Part shown: positions 31,885-44,168 of the stretch, one piece after another
Position numbering within the stretch: position 1 is the first letter of the stretch
Layout: each line of letters opens with the position of its first letter
DNA from: Neurospora intermedia
Taxonomy: Eukaryota > Ascomycota > Sordariomycetes > Sordariales > Sordariaceae
DNA length: 64,000 nucleotides
Direction: 5' to 3'
NCBI GenBank assembly: GCA_037102815.1
Contig: BTPP01000002.1
Location: 3,596,001-3,660,000 of the forward strand
Program-made: the position numbers and the translations under genes
Notes under the pieces: model-generated
Database searches by the model: none
What the model saw: only the letters and a program-made list of their open reading frames with translations
What the model was told of the DNA's origin: nothing

Positions 31885-32983
31885 TCACGTCTAGTCTAGA
31901 GGGGGGTACGTTTCAACTCTTTACGGCGACTCTCTCTATCTTCCACATTCCCGACCTGATCTAACTAGTTCTGACACAACGTTATAGCTCGGAAGAGGAC
32001 GCTCGAGCGGAGGAGACATACATATGGGGAGGAGGAAGGAAGGATGGGAGTGACCCGAAGGGCACAACAGGACCATCGTCGTCACCCCGTCCGGTCTTCA
32101 GGATTTTTCTTTTTGTCTATTTGTTGCTAAACATCACCATCATCACGCCGATAAGCGGCATGAAGCGCATTGCTCCCCAAGCAAAAGCAAGCGATGATGT
32201 TGCTTTTTGATAGTTAAGAAATATCAACTGTCGCGGCAAGGCTTTATTTGTTTCTTTCTTCTTCGAGTGACATTTTTCAGATGATGGAATGCTGCATGTT
32301 CCGGTAGAGATGATACATGGTTAGATACCGTAGCAACTCGGGGAAATATAGGCATCCGTTTTTTTTTCTTTCCCCTCTCCCCTCTTTGACTGCCGGGCAG
32401 GACATATGCCAAGTAATGCTCCCACTTGCGTGCGTTTTAATCGATGTGCATGGAGGCTCAAGCTTGCCTCGCTATAAAGACTTGCCCTCTGCCCAGTAGC
32501 GATCGAAGAGGGAAAGAACCATTGCTTGTATTTTCCGACTTTGTTCTACGGTATGTGCAGCAGTTGGTCATTCGCTCTTGCGGGCATTAATTGCCAGGAA
32601 ATTTCTGTAAGAATACTTGCAGTGCACGGCGTCGTACATTCAAGGTCCATCGGGTAGGTAGGTACAGCTTCTCTGCATCTCCACATACACGTACCCGTAG
32701 AGGTATGCCGGCTCTGTCAATAAACGCACTATAACAATTTACACAGGCGTAACCTTACGTAACGTTCGAAATATGTATCTCGGACCTGACAGCCGGAGCC
32801 ATTTAGCATAATAACGAGTAGGTTTTCGGTTGCGGGGTTTGCAAGTTTCACGAGTGTCCTCGGTAGAGAATGTAGAGGTAGGTAGGTAGGTATAGTGCAG
32901 TGGCGCACTGCGCGGCAGGACGTGCGCGCATGCAACCATTCGCACGTCTTATACACTGTTGGTAACACTGTCTTAACATTCAA
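31885..32983. other. 3' UTR and gene-free stretch before tRNA-Phe
   Basis: It contains the probable 3'-UTR intron 31906-31987 of the PAM2 gene and a short tetranucleotide array (GGTA, about four units, near 32877-32892). No gene is seen. Confidence 0.5.
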
Positions 32984-33072
32984 GCGGGTTTAGCTCAGTT
33001 GGGAGAGCGTCAGACTGAAGTCCACTTCACTCAATAATCTGAAGGTCGTGTGTTCGATCCACACAAACCGCA
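32984..33072 (+). tRNA. tRNA-Phe(GAA) with 16-nt intron
   Basis: Acceptor arm GCGGGTT, D arm GCTC-AGTTGGGA-GAGC, anticodon arm TCAGA with loop CTGAAGA (anticodon GAA) after removing the intron 33021-33036, T arm GTGTG-TTCGATC-CACAC, then AAACCGC and discriminator A. A T-rich stop for RNA polymerase III follows (about 33076-33090). The intron sits one base 3' of the anticodon, the standard place. The 5:68 pair is mismatched (G:A), which I recall as also present in N. crassa tRNA-Phe. Confidence 0.97.
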
Positions 33073-33623
33073 TCTTCTTTTGGAATTTTTTATTTCCCTA
33101 ACGGGGTCACATAATATGTGGGTGGGCCTAGCGAGGGTGGCGGCGATTCAGGGGGAAGTAAACAATGAATGAACCAGGCGCAACTGTTCCTGCATGTAAG
33201 TAAGCAAGGAACAGCCGCATGCGACAACCGTATGAAATGCGATTTATTTTTTTGTGATTTTTTTTTCACAGGGAATGCATCGTGTTCAGGGAAAATTGAA
33301 TGAATGATGTAGTCAAGGTGAACGAATGGTTCATCAACTTCAGAAATATAGTATCGGAGTAAATATATAGCTTATGTACATGAATGTAAAAGGGAATAAT
33401 GATAATATGTCCAAGAGAATAAAGTGAAGATGCTGTTCAACGAATGAAAAGTAGTGCCAAATCCGAAGGAGTAGACGGGTTCCTGCGCAACGCAACAAAC
33501 GAGCTCGCCGAAACAGCGAGACGAGCGCATGGAAAGAAAAAAGCAATATGGTTAGCAGCTCACAAGAACTGATAAAAGAAGTGTAAGAATCCTCCCCCTT
33601 CGTTCCGCGTCACCCAACGCAGC
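33073..33623. other. 3' flank of the glucanase gene
   Basis: AT-rich spacer of 551 bp between the tRNA and the minus-strand glucanase stop. No gene is seen. Confidence 0.55.
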
Positions 33624-34553
33624 TCAGTTAGAGACGTAATGAGCGACATAACCAACCTCCATCATGGACCCAGGCCCATCCAGAGTGTTAACGTTCGGAT
33701 AACCGGGCTGAACATTATCAACACGTTAGCATCTACGTCGCGATTTCAATAATGAAGAACCAGGACAACTCACCCAATTTCCACCAACAGCCACGTTCAA
33801 GATAAAGAACAACGGCTTGTTGCTGATCTTGTCAAATATCGCCGAGTCACCGATCGATTGTCCCGACACTTCATGGAACTTGACCCCGTCCATGTACCAC
33901 GTAATCTTGGACGTCCACCAGTCTCCCGACGTGCGATCCCACTCAATCTTCCACGTATGCCAGTCCTGGTTCGGAATGGCGGTACTGGCCCCCCTGCCGC
34001 TGGGTTCGTTGCAAGGACCGCCGGGATACGTTCCGCAGTGGAGGGTTCCGTACCCCCTCAGATCACCATTGACGGTCTCCAGGATATCGAGCTCACCACA
34101 GGCGGGCCAGCTGCCGCCTGAGCGGAGTTCCTGGCCCAGCAGCCAAAAGGCCGGCCAGATTCCCGCCTTGGTGTTAGTCGGGTTGTTGCCGAAGCGGATT
34201 TCGGCCTGGGCGACGGTCTTCTTGCCGGCTGGGGGTGTGAAGGTATAAGTGGACTCGATGCGGCCGGAGATCCAGTCACCGTTGCCGTTCTGTTGGCGCC
34301 AGGGGATGATCTGCAGGGTGTGGCCGCCACTGACATGGATGGTCTTGGTGGAGGAGGTGTACGTCTCAAGCTCGTTATTGACGTTGAGCTTGCCGTTGAT
34401 GATGTTCCATCGGCTCGCACTGGGCAAGGTTTGCGGGTTGCCTTCGAATTCGTCGTACCAGACTAGGTTGTAACCCTGGAGAGTGGGAGGGTGCCAGGCT
34501 GAGACCAGTGAAGGAAGGAAAGGAAGGAGGAGGATGGATGGATCGAAACGCAT
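33624..34553 (-). CDS. Secreted GH16 endo-1,3(4)-beta-glucanase-type enzyme
   Basis: Exons 34553-33774 and 33707-33624, 287 aa. GH16 enzymes of this type cut beta-1,3/1,4-glucans in cell walls or lichenan-like polymers outside the cell. Visible: signal peptide MRFDPSILLLPFLPSLVSA (1-19), YNLVWYDEFEGNPQTLPSASRW, GRIESTYTF, AGIWPAFWLLG and the catalytic motif ELDILE with E154 (nucleophile), D156 and E159 (acid/base), then TLHCGTYPGGPCNEPSG, WHTWKIEWDR, ITWYMDGVKFHEV and PLFFILNVAVGGNW. The last exon supplies PGYPNVNTLDGPGSMMEVGYVAHYVSN. The intron has a GTGAGT donor, CTAAC branch and TTCAG acceptor. No carbohydrate-binding module or GPI signal is seen. Exact substrate is uncertain. Confidence 0.92.
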
Positions 34554-37500
34554 TGTAACTGGACTGTGTTGGTGGAAAGGAATGTAGTGAAGTGAAACGA
34601 GGGCAGTATATGCTGGTAGAACAAGAAGCTGGCAAAGAATGTACAGACAATGTTGAACGATTGTCGGGAAGCTCTTGCTCTGTTGAAGGTAAGGGTAAGG
34701 CCTCAAGAAGGGGAAATTATGTTGTAGTTAAATAATCATCTCGAACACCCTCCAATTGTATGGTCTGGAGGAAAATGACCGCAGTGCGGCAGCATCGTTC
34801 TCAGGGTAGGATCAGCCGGCCATATTGAGAACTGCTGAGTATGAGAGGTGTGCCATCAAGGACGTATCACTTGAATGGTTTCCAAGCCTTTCTTGGTGCT
34901 TGGTCCGAAGGTCCGGAGGAGTATTCCGGCACCGACCGGTGTAGGTGGAAGGCTGGGTGTATCGACATGGCGGATAGGTCCCGGATCTGCTGCCGGAAGG
35001 AGCAAGAGATCCCCTTCGACGAAATAAGGATCCAGATGTGTACTGCCGTTCGAGAGCTATGTGAATATACCTAGATCACCGGCATCCCAGATTCTCGTCA
35101 CCATGTCGCCACCTTGATTACTGAAACTCGACCTCCAATAGCAGTCAGTTATCGTGCAAAAGCTCTAGAATTCAGGGATTTAGGAGTTTGACTGAGGTGT
35201 TTTGGAGTTGTAGACATCTTAGGTCCAGGCAGAAGTTGATAGCATCCCGCTGTCTCTATTGGGCCACCCGGACGATGTCGTTAGATGAAAGGTCCCAGGA
35301 ACAATGCTACTACCGTCACAGTACCGTAGGATCAGACCCCGGATTGCCATCTGCTGTCGTTGTTCCTGCGCTAGTCGACCAGCCTGTGGCACTGCATAGA
35401 CAGGGGAGATATTGAGCACAAGGACATGGCCCCAGTCCTGCTGATTTTAGCGCCCTCTTCACGCGGAGTTATCATTCTTAGTGACCTGGAGTGCATAACT
35501 TGGGTAGTATCGATGTCAGAGGGATCGCATGCTGCCAGGTAAGTAACCCGTGATGAGGAGTAATACCGCCGAGTATGCTGCCCACGGGTCTCGGTTGGGG
35601 GGATGTTGTCGAGCAGAAAAGGCAAGTGCCTGCCTACACTAGGCACGACGGCCTGCGTGTAACGTTGTATACTGGGCGCTGCCTCTCCCACTTTGACATG
35701 TTTTGTCTTCAAGATTCTCCCATCTTAGTCATTACCTATGGGTTTCATGGCCGTTGGTGATGAGTCGAGGCCGCGGTGTCTGAGACTTTTCATCCAGTGT
35801 TTGCGTCTGTTCAATGATACTGACGTCAAGCTGGTGCATTAAGTGGGATCTATCAAGCGTCTGCCCAAATTGTAAGCCATTGCCCAGGGGTCTTGACCAA
35901 GGCCTTGGGTCTAGAATGCACTTGAGAAAACGTGAAGGCTTGAGCAGTAACTCGATCCCATACATCGAGCCTAGGAAGTTTGTTAGTCTGTTATCCGCTC
36001 CACATTGTCTTACAGGAGGGTGACAGGGGGGGTCGCAAGGCAGGACACGTCTATCTACGCGATATGATTGGCTGAAGCTACCTGTTTCCAAGGTGAGAAA
36101 GAGCTGACAGAAGTGGAAGAGATCAGAAAACCCCAGAGCACCTTCTATCATCGGTAAATTTACAGGGCATTTACCGGACATTTTGTCTCTACCAGTAGGC
36201 ACCAAGCTAACGAACCTTTCCAGGGGTGAAGCACATGCCCCTGTCGGTCATCCCAGCCAGCCGGCTTCACAACCTACGACTTTGATGACGTCCCGATGTT
36301 TGGGTTTTCACCCCATCATTCCCCCACAAGGCCTTGGGTCTCGAACGCAGTTTAGAATCGCGGAGGTTCAGGATAGCATGTTCATTGGCTGGATCATTTG
36401 CAGGTTAAGATTGCCAGGGGCACATGCACCGGTTTCTTTGCAAAGGAAAAGGAGGAGGGATACGACCTTGTTTTCCAATTCCAGCCACGCGTTCTCATCT
36501 TGTGGCTTGTTTTTGACTGCAAGCACTTGCATGCGATGAAGTCGAGACAACCCATTGAGTTTTGGCAACCGTCTCCCGGCTGTAAGCGCTTTCGAGTGCA
36601 GGTAAGATCCAAACTCATGAACAAGGCGTCGGACAGTTATTGTTTCACTATTCCCTGCAGTATCGCCAGTGTCTGGCTCCGTCAGGCCTACTCTTCGACG
36701 GGATAGGAGGCTGTGATGATGATTGAAGGATGGTGAAAAGACATATGACTTTGCCACCTGGAAGAAAAAAAAAAGCCCCGTTCATGTCCGCCGTAGAGTT
36801 CGTAGATCATACAAGAGGCAAGGCGAGCTGATCGTCGGTGTTTAAGATCCGGCGAGCGTCCCGGATCATCGGCGCCCATCCCTTTTCTGCCAGACTGATG
36901 CAAGTAGTGATGAAAGCCCAAATTTACGCTCAATGACAGGAAGGGTGTGATCATTCGAATCCGGATGGCCTTGGCAGGTTACTCTTTTTCCAAGTCACCG
37001 GAACAGTGGTGATCACCTTACCCGGAATGATATCCTTTCAGAAGACGAGAAATTTCCCCACATTAACGATAGGTAGGTTGACGATTTGATAGGTTTCATT
37101 TTCGTGAGCTGAGGTTCGAATACAACTGGAAGTACTTAATGGAAATTGGACGATGGGGCAAGAGGGAGCCGAAGACAGACACGCAACAACGCACATTAAG
37201 AAACAAAGGTAAGAGCGAAGGATGGGGGATTGGCTTAACTGAATGCTTGCCGGGAAGAAGAGCAGAGGAGATGGAAGGCCCGGCCAGGACGGGGAGAAAT
37301 ACGGCATTTGGAGCACGGCCAGCAATAATCCATCAGCAGGTGTGTGAAACTATTTTATGTCGGTGTGCATCATCTTGGGACGGTGGAAGTTGGAAGGCGA
37401 GAAAGGCAGGTGTTTAGCTTTTTGCCAATGCCCCGAGTTCCGACGGTAGAGGTTTCATACCTCCAAGCAGGAGATGGCATACTTGTATGGATAAATACCT

Positions 37501-37834
37501 CCAGGCAAACGGTCTGCCCCACTTCAAGTGCTTGCCGGGTGCCCTGGCACGGGTGCGGCACAGCTTGACCTTACTTGCCTACAGGCTGCTGATGTGCGGC
37601 GCGGTATACACCTTAAACTGTCCACCTTTCAAACTCTGCCGACATCACAGCACTCCGTACAAACATGCCCCTTCTACCTTTGACATTTTTGGTCATTTCA
37701 CTGTATTAAGCCATGTCCATCAAGGATATCATATCTCATCATGTGTCGTTATACATTCCAACATGCAAATCATTATCATCGTCATGACCATTATCACCAA
37801 CAACCCCTCACCGAAACCTCGACCACGTGGGTAT
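34554..37834. other. 3.3-kb gene-free region
   Basis: No gene is recognised between the glucanase promoter and the peptidase 3' end. Short direct repeats (aaggccttgggtct at about 35899 and 36328) and a small hairpin (cggtaaat/atttaccg near 36152-36176) occur. Open frames here are short and lack family features. Confidence 0.5.
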
Positions 37835-39422
37835 TTAGATCTCCTCCCCACCGCCGCAAGGTCCAGAGTGGGAGTGAACATGGGCCCCGTTTGCGCGCTT
37901 CTTGTTGCGCTTAAGGGTCTGGGCAACATCACCATCCCAGCGGCGCTGCATAAGGTTGATGGCGGGAAGCGACTTGAACGAGCGGGCGTACTTGGCCACG
38001 CTGTTGGCGATGGCCTTGGTGTTGAGAAGGAAGGCGTCCCAGGCGATGTTGTCGATGGTGTCGCCGGCCTGGTGGTAGTTGACATCGTACGCGACGCCAG
38101 CTGTGCCACCAACGGCCGCAGCTTCTGCCTCGGTTTTGATGCCCTCGGCACCAGTGAAGATGCCACCCGAGGGAATGCCGTTCTCGATGAAGGCGGCGTA
38201 GTCGGAGCGACCGTTGAACTCGGAGGGAACAGAGGCGACCTTGTTCTTGGAGAAGAACTGCTCAAAGTCCTTCTCGATGACGTCGGAACCCTGGGGACCG
38301 GTCAAGTTGAAGGCGCTGCCGTCGCCGTCATAGATGCCGTAGATGTAGTTGGGACTGGCAATCTGTTTTTGGAAGATCAACATCATGGCATTATTGGCTG
38401 ACATCTCAAAAGGGCAAACATACCATATCGAAGTTGAGGTAAGCACGGATCTTGGCGAGCTCAGTCTTGGAACCGTTGAGAGACTTGACATAGTACTCGG
38501 AGCCGAGCAGGCCAAACTCCTCAGCAGACCAGAAGCCGAAGCGGACGGCGTTCTTGACCTGGAATTTGGCGAGGGCCTTCGCGACGGTCAAGATACCAAT
38601 GATACCGGAACCGTCATCGTTGATACCGGGGCCGGCGGCAACGGAGTCAGAATGGCCACCAACAACGAGGACGTTGTTGTGGTCACCGCCCTTGGTCTCG
38701 GCAATCACGTTGAAGCTGACACGGTGCTCAGTGACAGCATCCACCTTGAACTCGGCCTTGATCTCCTCACCACCCTTGATGGAGGCAATGAGAGCCTCGC
38801 CATCCTCTTTGCTGAGACCAACAACGGGCGCATAGTCCTTGAAGGCCTCACCGAGGGTGCCCGAAAGAGAGCCGGCAACGTTGTTGTAGACGACTAGGCC
38901 AACGGCGCCAGCCTCCTTGGCGCTCAGGGCCTTCTGGCCGAAAGTGCAGTTACCCCGGGAGACGAGAACGATGTTTCCGGAAGCCTCAGCAGGGTACTCG
39001 GCGGCCGAGCAGCCAAGGCCCTCGGCATAGACGATAGGCCCAGTGGCAGATCCAGCAGGGGTATAGGTCATGATCCGGACATCGAGGGCCTTGCCGTTAA
39101 CACTCAAGGAACCGGTACCAGCCGAGTAAGTCTCGACAAAGGGCTGCTTGTAGACGTCATAGTAGCCGGTGTCCTTGAGGGTGTTGTAGAGGAAGTCGAC
39201 GGTGGCGTTGTGACCGGTGCTGCCAAAGACACGAGTGCCGTTGTTTGCATCGGCAATGTCCTGAAGCTTCTGAGCACCGGCGCGGATGTCCTTCTCGGTG
39301 ATTTGGTACTGCAGGGCGTCGGAGCAGACATAGGGCTTCCTGGTAGAACCACCTTGGATGGAAGCAGCCAGTGCGGGAACCGCCAGGGCGAGGGTTGCAA
39401 GGGAGGCAGCGACAGTTCTCAT
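37835..39422 (-). CDS. Secreted aminopeptidase, M28A (aminopeptidase Y / Lap2-like)
   Basis: Exons 39422-38424 and 38362-37835, 508 aa. A two-zinc exopeptidase removing N-terminal residues from peptides, either secreted or vacuolar. Visible: signal peptide MRTVAASLATLALAVPALAA (1-20); a PA insert domain (about 120-225, with IVLVSRGNCTFGQKALSAKEAGAVGLVVYNN); and the M28 core with H257-S-D259, D269 (GINDDGSG), E301-E302 (FWSAEEFGLLGS), D332 (NFDM) and H430 (NYHQAGDT), so all metal and catalytic residues are present. The intron has a GTATGT donor and an AACAG acceptor and keeps phase 0. A His/Ser-rich tail (AHVHSHSGPCGGGEEI) ends the protein. Confidence 0.94.
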
Positions 39423-41558
39423 TTTGGCGGATCCAACACCTATGCTTTTTTTGAGCCGAGAGAGGGTTGAAAAGGCAGAGCGGAGGAGAGGTAGAGATGT
39501 AAGACAGGAACGTGGGAATCCCCGTCAAGATAGGGCTTTTGAGCTCCCATCTTGTCAACCCCTGCCTGTTGTTGCTCTGCAGCGCGACTCAGTTCACACG
39601 GCAGCGCATTCCATCATAATTCCCATGCCAACTCACAATCACCACCTTCTCCTTTACCCCCGCTACATGTCAACCATCACGTCAACGAAGCCTTGAAAAT
39701 CGACAACACGAGGTTCGATGAGACGAGGTTCCCGAAGTGGCAGTTAAATGTAGCGCTCCCACTAGTCTTCCCCGGTTTCCTGGCCTTGGCGGGCTCTAGG
39801 CTGGGCTAGCCAAGAAAAGCCAAGCGTGATATCGCGGGAGCTGCCTCTTTTAGCATGGCGCCCATCGAGGCCAATTGCCGAATGTCGTGCTCTGCTAAAT
39901 CCAGAACGGCAGGTTCTGGACACTCATGCCGGCCTGGATCATGGATCGGGATAGGCACCGTTTCTCGGCATTCTTGGGAGTTGAGACTGGGATTCGGATG
40001 TCCCCCTCTCTGCGAGGTGGAACTGGGATTCCTTATTTTGATCCGAACTGGCCTGTTGCTTTTCCTATCGATGCATTCCAAAACCTGCTCAAAGGCTTTC
40101 AGTTCCAACAACGACATCATTATCGGACAATCGAATGAACAACCGAACCAAAAAAAAAGCCGTCAATGTTGGATCTGCGCAAATACATATGTATCGGGCA
40201 GCCACGCAGGAACAGCGTGGGGTATCAATTCCGACAACGTCCATGCTGTGCCTCTCAAAGCGTGCCTTACATATCCGACCCTCCCACGCAACGAACGCCT
40301 TGCATCTGTATCTCTCGAGTTTGGAAGCTGACAAAAGTCAAGACAGCAAGATAGCGAGCAGGTGATGCTTGGACAATGCGCCCAGCGGTGAGCACATACA
40401 TACGTTACAGTACAAGAACGTCACCCATCCGTCCATTATCCGTCATCTCCATCTCGGGCATGGCAACCCAAAGTAGGTCCTCACCGAAGTCGTGAAGTGT
40501 GGTTATCCCGATAGCAAGTCTGGAGAGACCTGGAAAGGCTAGCCTGGTGAAGTCGGAGGTCTTGTCACTGCAGGAGATAATTTGCTTGCGTCTATCTTAC
40601 GGACTTGGCTTAGCATGGGTGGTTTTCTTGGTGTCTTGGTTTTGGGTGACGAACACGAACCCAGCCTGATAATAAATACACAGAGTAGTAGGTGAGACAA
40701 TGGGCCAAGACCAGCATCGCAAGTGAAATATTAGTTGGGGGTGTCACTTACCAGGTACATGTGCTTGCCGACTCAATTGCGCGCCAAGACAGGCGTTCAG
40801 GGGAAGGTACCCCGCGTAAACATTGCCGCTGCCCCTCAATGGAAGCTCGGTCTTGGCAGCATCCAAAGGTCGTGAGTTCTAGCAACGGGCGAACATGTCT
40901 TCTCATGTCAACGAACTCGGTGTCATAAGTGTTGTCGAGCCGAGATATATCAGATACTTCGTGCTCCAAGTATTCTCCCCACCATCTTACGCTTGTAAAA
41001 CAGAGCATCTCGTATTCGAGTATCCTTCTTCATTATCCTTACGCTTGTAAAGAGGGTAAGAATCATCCAATCTTTGTCTACGTAGCCAAAAATCGTTGAA
41101 AAGCATGACTCTGGCTCCTCATGGTTAAACCTAAAAAGTACAAAACTCTATTCTACTTGCTGGTGATGCAATGGACATGAATCTACGCTGCCCATCAACC
41201 ATATTTTGAACCAACCCACCGGTGTTCATTTTGCTCTACAGTCTCTTGGAGACAAGGACAAGCCAAAACCACATGAACGCCTAGCCTGCTTGATCTTCTT
41301 CGTTGCTCCCCTTTGAAACTTTGGGCCCGCCAATGCGACATGATACCGCCATGCCGTGATAATGTAATGTTTTACACCGAAAAACAGAACGCGCTGCTCC
41401 CAAACCCCCCCTTCCATCATCGCAGTAGTTTAGTAACCTGGCCACAACAGAATGCCCAACTCACCCTCCCCAGAAACGTACAATATTGATACAGCCAATG
41501 AAGCCAGATACATGGCAGAAACCACAAACAAGTCAGTGCCCTTGGTCATGAAGAGGCT
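39423..41558. other. 2.1-kb gene-free region
   Basis: Peptidase promoter on the left and tam41 3' flank on the right. A 13-14 bp direct repeat (cttacgcttgtaaa) occurs near 40987 and 41040. No gene is seen. Confidence 0.5.
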
Positions 41559-43332
41559 CTACTTCTTCTCTACCTTGCTGTCGGCCTCCGACCTTTCGCT
41601 GGGCTTATCCTCAGCAGTCGCGGTCTTGGCCTTTTCGGCGTCACGTCCTTGACGGTACTTATCCATCTTTTCCGAGAGGTAACGTATCGTGCGCTTGAAA
41701 CCGCTGGTAAGCGGGCCCTTGAGAGACTGTGTGGTGGCTGGCCAGTTGATGGTCTTCTTGATGACGCTCCGGACCTGTTTGCGAAGCTCCGCAGGGTCGT
41801 CGCTGGCAATGCGCTGCTCGAAGCCTCCACCCTGGCGACGCTTGAACGAAATGGCGTCCTCGTTTTGACTTTCCTCCATCATCTTGTTAAAGTCGAGCTG
41901 GGGGATCGCAAACTTCTTCTGGTACTCAAAGTAGAGCTTCGATCGAAAAGCCTTGGGCAACCGGCGAACCATGTTTCCGCGCTTGACGGGGTCCATGTCC
42001 TGCACGAGATTGAGGCTCTTATCATTCCAGATCCAATCCCTTTCGGTGGCGCCGGCATCGTTGTACTCCAAGTTTGGTAGTGTCTCGATCAGAGGAAGAT
42101 ACAGGCGGCGGAAGTTGGTCATGTTGTTGCCGACAATGTTTTTCACCTTGCTTGGGTTCTCAGTGGGAAGAGACATGCGAGGGTCGCCGAGGTAGCTGAT
42201 ACCAGCAATAGTAGCAAAGAGCTCGTCTTCGGTGAACTTGGGTGGCAGCAACAGCAGGGCTGTCCGAAGAGCGGACAGAAGGTTGATCTGGTTTGCCAAG
42301 CGAATCTTGGGATCGTCGCGCAGAATCTTGACAGGCTTGTGCAGTCGTCCAGCAAGATAAAGGGTATCCCACTGGGTGAGATCCCGCTCTAGCGTATCAA
42401 GTTGTACAACGCCATACTTGATCAAAATGCCATTGACAACGACGTAAGGGTTAAAGTATACTCCAGCGCCCATCTTGTCCTGAACGTAGGAGACCGCACC
42501 CGACCCCAGACTCGCCAATGCCGAGTAGTGCTCTCGGTGCTGCTTCATGTTGAGGGAATGCCAATGTTGCGTATGGGTGACGCCAAAAATGAAGTCGATC
42601 ATCTTGGGCGTTCCATCCTGGGCTCTCTTGACGCCTTCGGGCGCCTTGGGGTGAATCTTGCGCAGCTCTTCGTCCGTAATCACTTTGCCGCTAGACTTGG
42701 ATTGCGGGAAGACGCCAGAGCCGTAGGCGAACGCGTAGCGGATTGGGGCCCGGAACTCCCAAGGTATCTGCTTAAGGACCTCCCTGAACTCGGGATCGAA
42801 GGGAATGAACTGGTTGACGCCAAAATTCGCGTGGGGTAGTTGCTTGAACGAGTCGATGTTCAAGTTCACGTTCGTCTCCCAATCATTCGTCTCGTTGAGA
42901 GTTGTGGTGCTGGAGGACGCAGAAGAGCTAGAAGCCTCGTCTAAAACGGCCTGCTTGGACTTTGTGTCCTTGGATGCCGCATCCGCGGCGGCGTTTGCGG
43001 CGTCTTCGTGCTCCAGGTTCTCCTTGGTGTCCTTCGCCTGAACGGCCGCGCCGTTGTTGTCGCGTGCCGTGGCATATCCGCGCCGTAATAGGGGAGTATG
43101 TCTCTGGTAGTATAGCGAACTTGGGGGCAAGGCAGATTGGGAGCGGAAAGGGCTGGCGCGAGCGAGCAAGGATGGGGCGCGCGGGTTGAGCCGACCCTGA
43201 AGAAGCTTTTGGTTAGCATGGGCTGTCTCTTGACGGTCCGTGGGTATGACAATGGGAACGCATGGGGATAACTTGGGGCCAGAGCTGGAAACATACCGTG
43301 AGGATTTGGGGGAGGACCCCTCTGCTAGCCAT
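41559..43332 (-). CDS. tam41: Mitochondrial phosphatidate cytidylyltransferase Tam41
   Basis: Exons 43332-43297 and 43196-41559, 557 aa. Tam41 makes CDP-diacylglycerol from phosphatidate on the matrix side of the inner mitochondrial membrane, the first step to cardiolipin. Visible: Arg/Ser-rich presequence (MASRGVLPQILT, GRLNPRAPSLLARASPFRSQ); a Ser/Ala/Asp-rich linker; the nucleotidyltransferase motif YAFAYGSGVFPQ (about 166-177); DFIFGVTHTQHWHSLNM (about 213-229); MGAGVYFNPYV; KYGVV with LYLAGRLHKPVKIL; and a family C-terminal helical region (KRTIRYLSEKMDKYRQGRD). The tiny first exon is joined by a 100-nt intron (GTATGT donor, CTTCAG acceptor) and provides the start of the presequence. Length is longer than yeast Tam41 because of linker and tail extensions. 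Confidence 0.94.
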
Positions 43333-43810
43333 GGCGACAGACGGGAAGCTCTATGTATATTCTAAACGGGAACAGTGGTGCCCTGGTGGAATGCGAATGG
43401 GACGGATTGAGGCCTCGGGTATAAAGTATTGCTCAGGCAGCGGAAGCTGCGGATGGTCACCTCTGGGTATAATCCATAAGCCGGAAGTGGTGGAAGTCTG
43501 AGTCGGGTCGGGCTGGGGCAGTCGAGGCGGATGGATGTGGTGGGATGGAGGAGTTGTGGTGATGCCGTGGGATTGGAGGAAGGTCGGAAATGGCCTCTGG
43601 ATCAAAGGAAAGAAGCCCGTCGCTAGCTCCAGCTTCCAAGTCTTCTACCGGCATTCCACTCTTCCACAGGGTCGGCACAGCTAAATTCCAGAGTTGCTTT
43701 TCCTTCTCCATCAGTGGGCTCTTTGCTGTCATCGGGTGGGGCATCGCGATGTGATAGCCGTGGACTAACTGCAAACGGTTTAGGCAGACACACAGATCAT
43801 CTGGGGTGAC

Positions 43811-44168
43811 CGGACCGGATAAATCGACTGTGTTCGATTCTTAATCGACTGTGTACAGGTAACTTTTCGCGGGCTGCCCCCAAGGTTAGTGTTAGGGTTA
43901 GTGGTTAGGGTTATTAGGGTTAGTTCCGGGGGTGCAGGGGGCCGGCGAGAGGCCCCCGCGTGTGAATGAGAGTTCAGCGCCCTCACAAACGTTATTTTAA
44001 GCTTTGGTTGTCGTGGTTCAAAATGATATCTTTTGGTGAATACTTAGTGATGGTTGCTACTACGCCAGAGCGATGCCCAGAAATGCCAAGCTTTGGGTCT
44101 TGGCTCTCGGTTTGTATGAGCTCCACACAGTCGATTAAGAATCGAACACAGTCGATTTATCCGGCTCG
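43811..44168. mobile_element. hAT-like MITE, 358 bp, with 40-bp perfect terminal inverted repeats
   Basis: The arms at 43815-43854 and 44125-44164 are perfect inverted copies (begin CCGGATAAATCGACTGTG); four less conserved bases extend each end (CGGA and CTCG). An identical 8-bp sequence, GGGGTGAC, flanks both sides (43803-43810 and 44169-44176) and looks like a target-site duplication of the hAT size. Each arm itself contains two copies of AATCGACTGTGT. The interior is non-coding and includes telomere-like repeats. Confidence 0.8.
43885..43925 (+). repeat. Interstitial telomere-like TTAGGG/TTAG run inside the MITE
   Basis: Interspersed gttagggttag, ggttagggtta and ttagggttag units resemble the Neurospora telomere repeat TTAGGG, with imperfect spacing (for example gttagtgttaggg). 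About six to seven units or part-units occur in 41 bp. Confidence 0.75.

Noticed and set aside
35889-36360. Direct repeats aaggccttgggtct and weak MITE-end-like words
   Set aside because: Only 14 bp match, the core is a palindrome, and no paired ends or target duplication could be placed.
37487-38401. 304-codon plus-strand open frame over the M28 peptidase
   Set aside because: Antisense shadow of the peptidase coding sequence; no family features, while the minus strand has all catalytic motifs.
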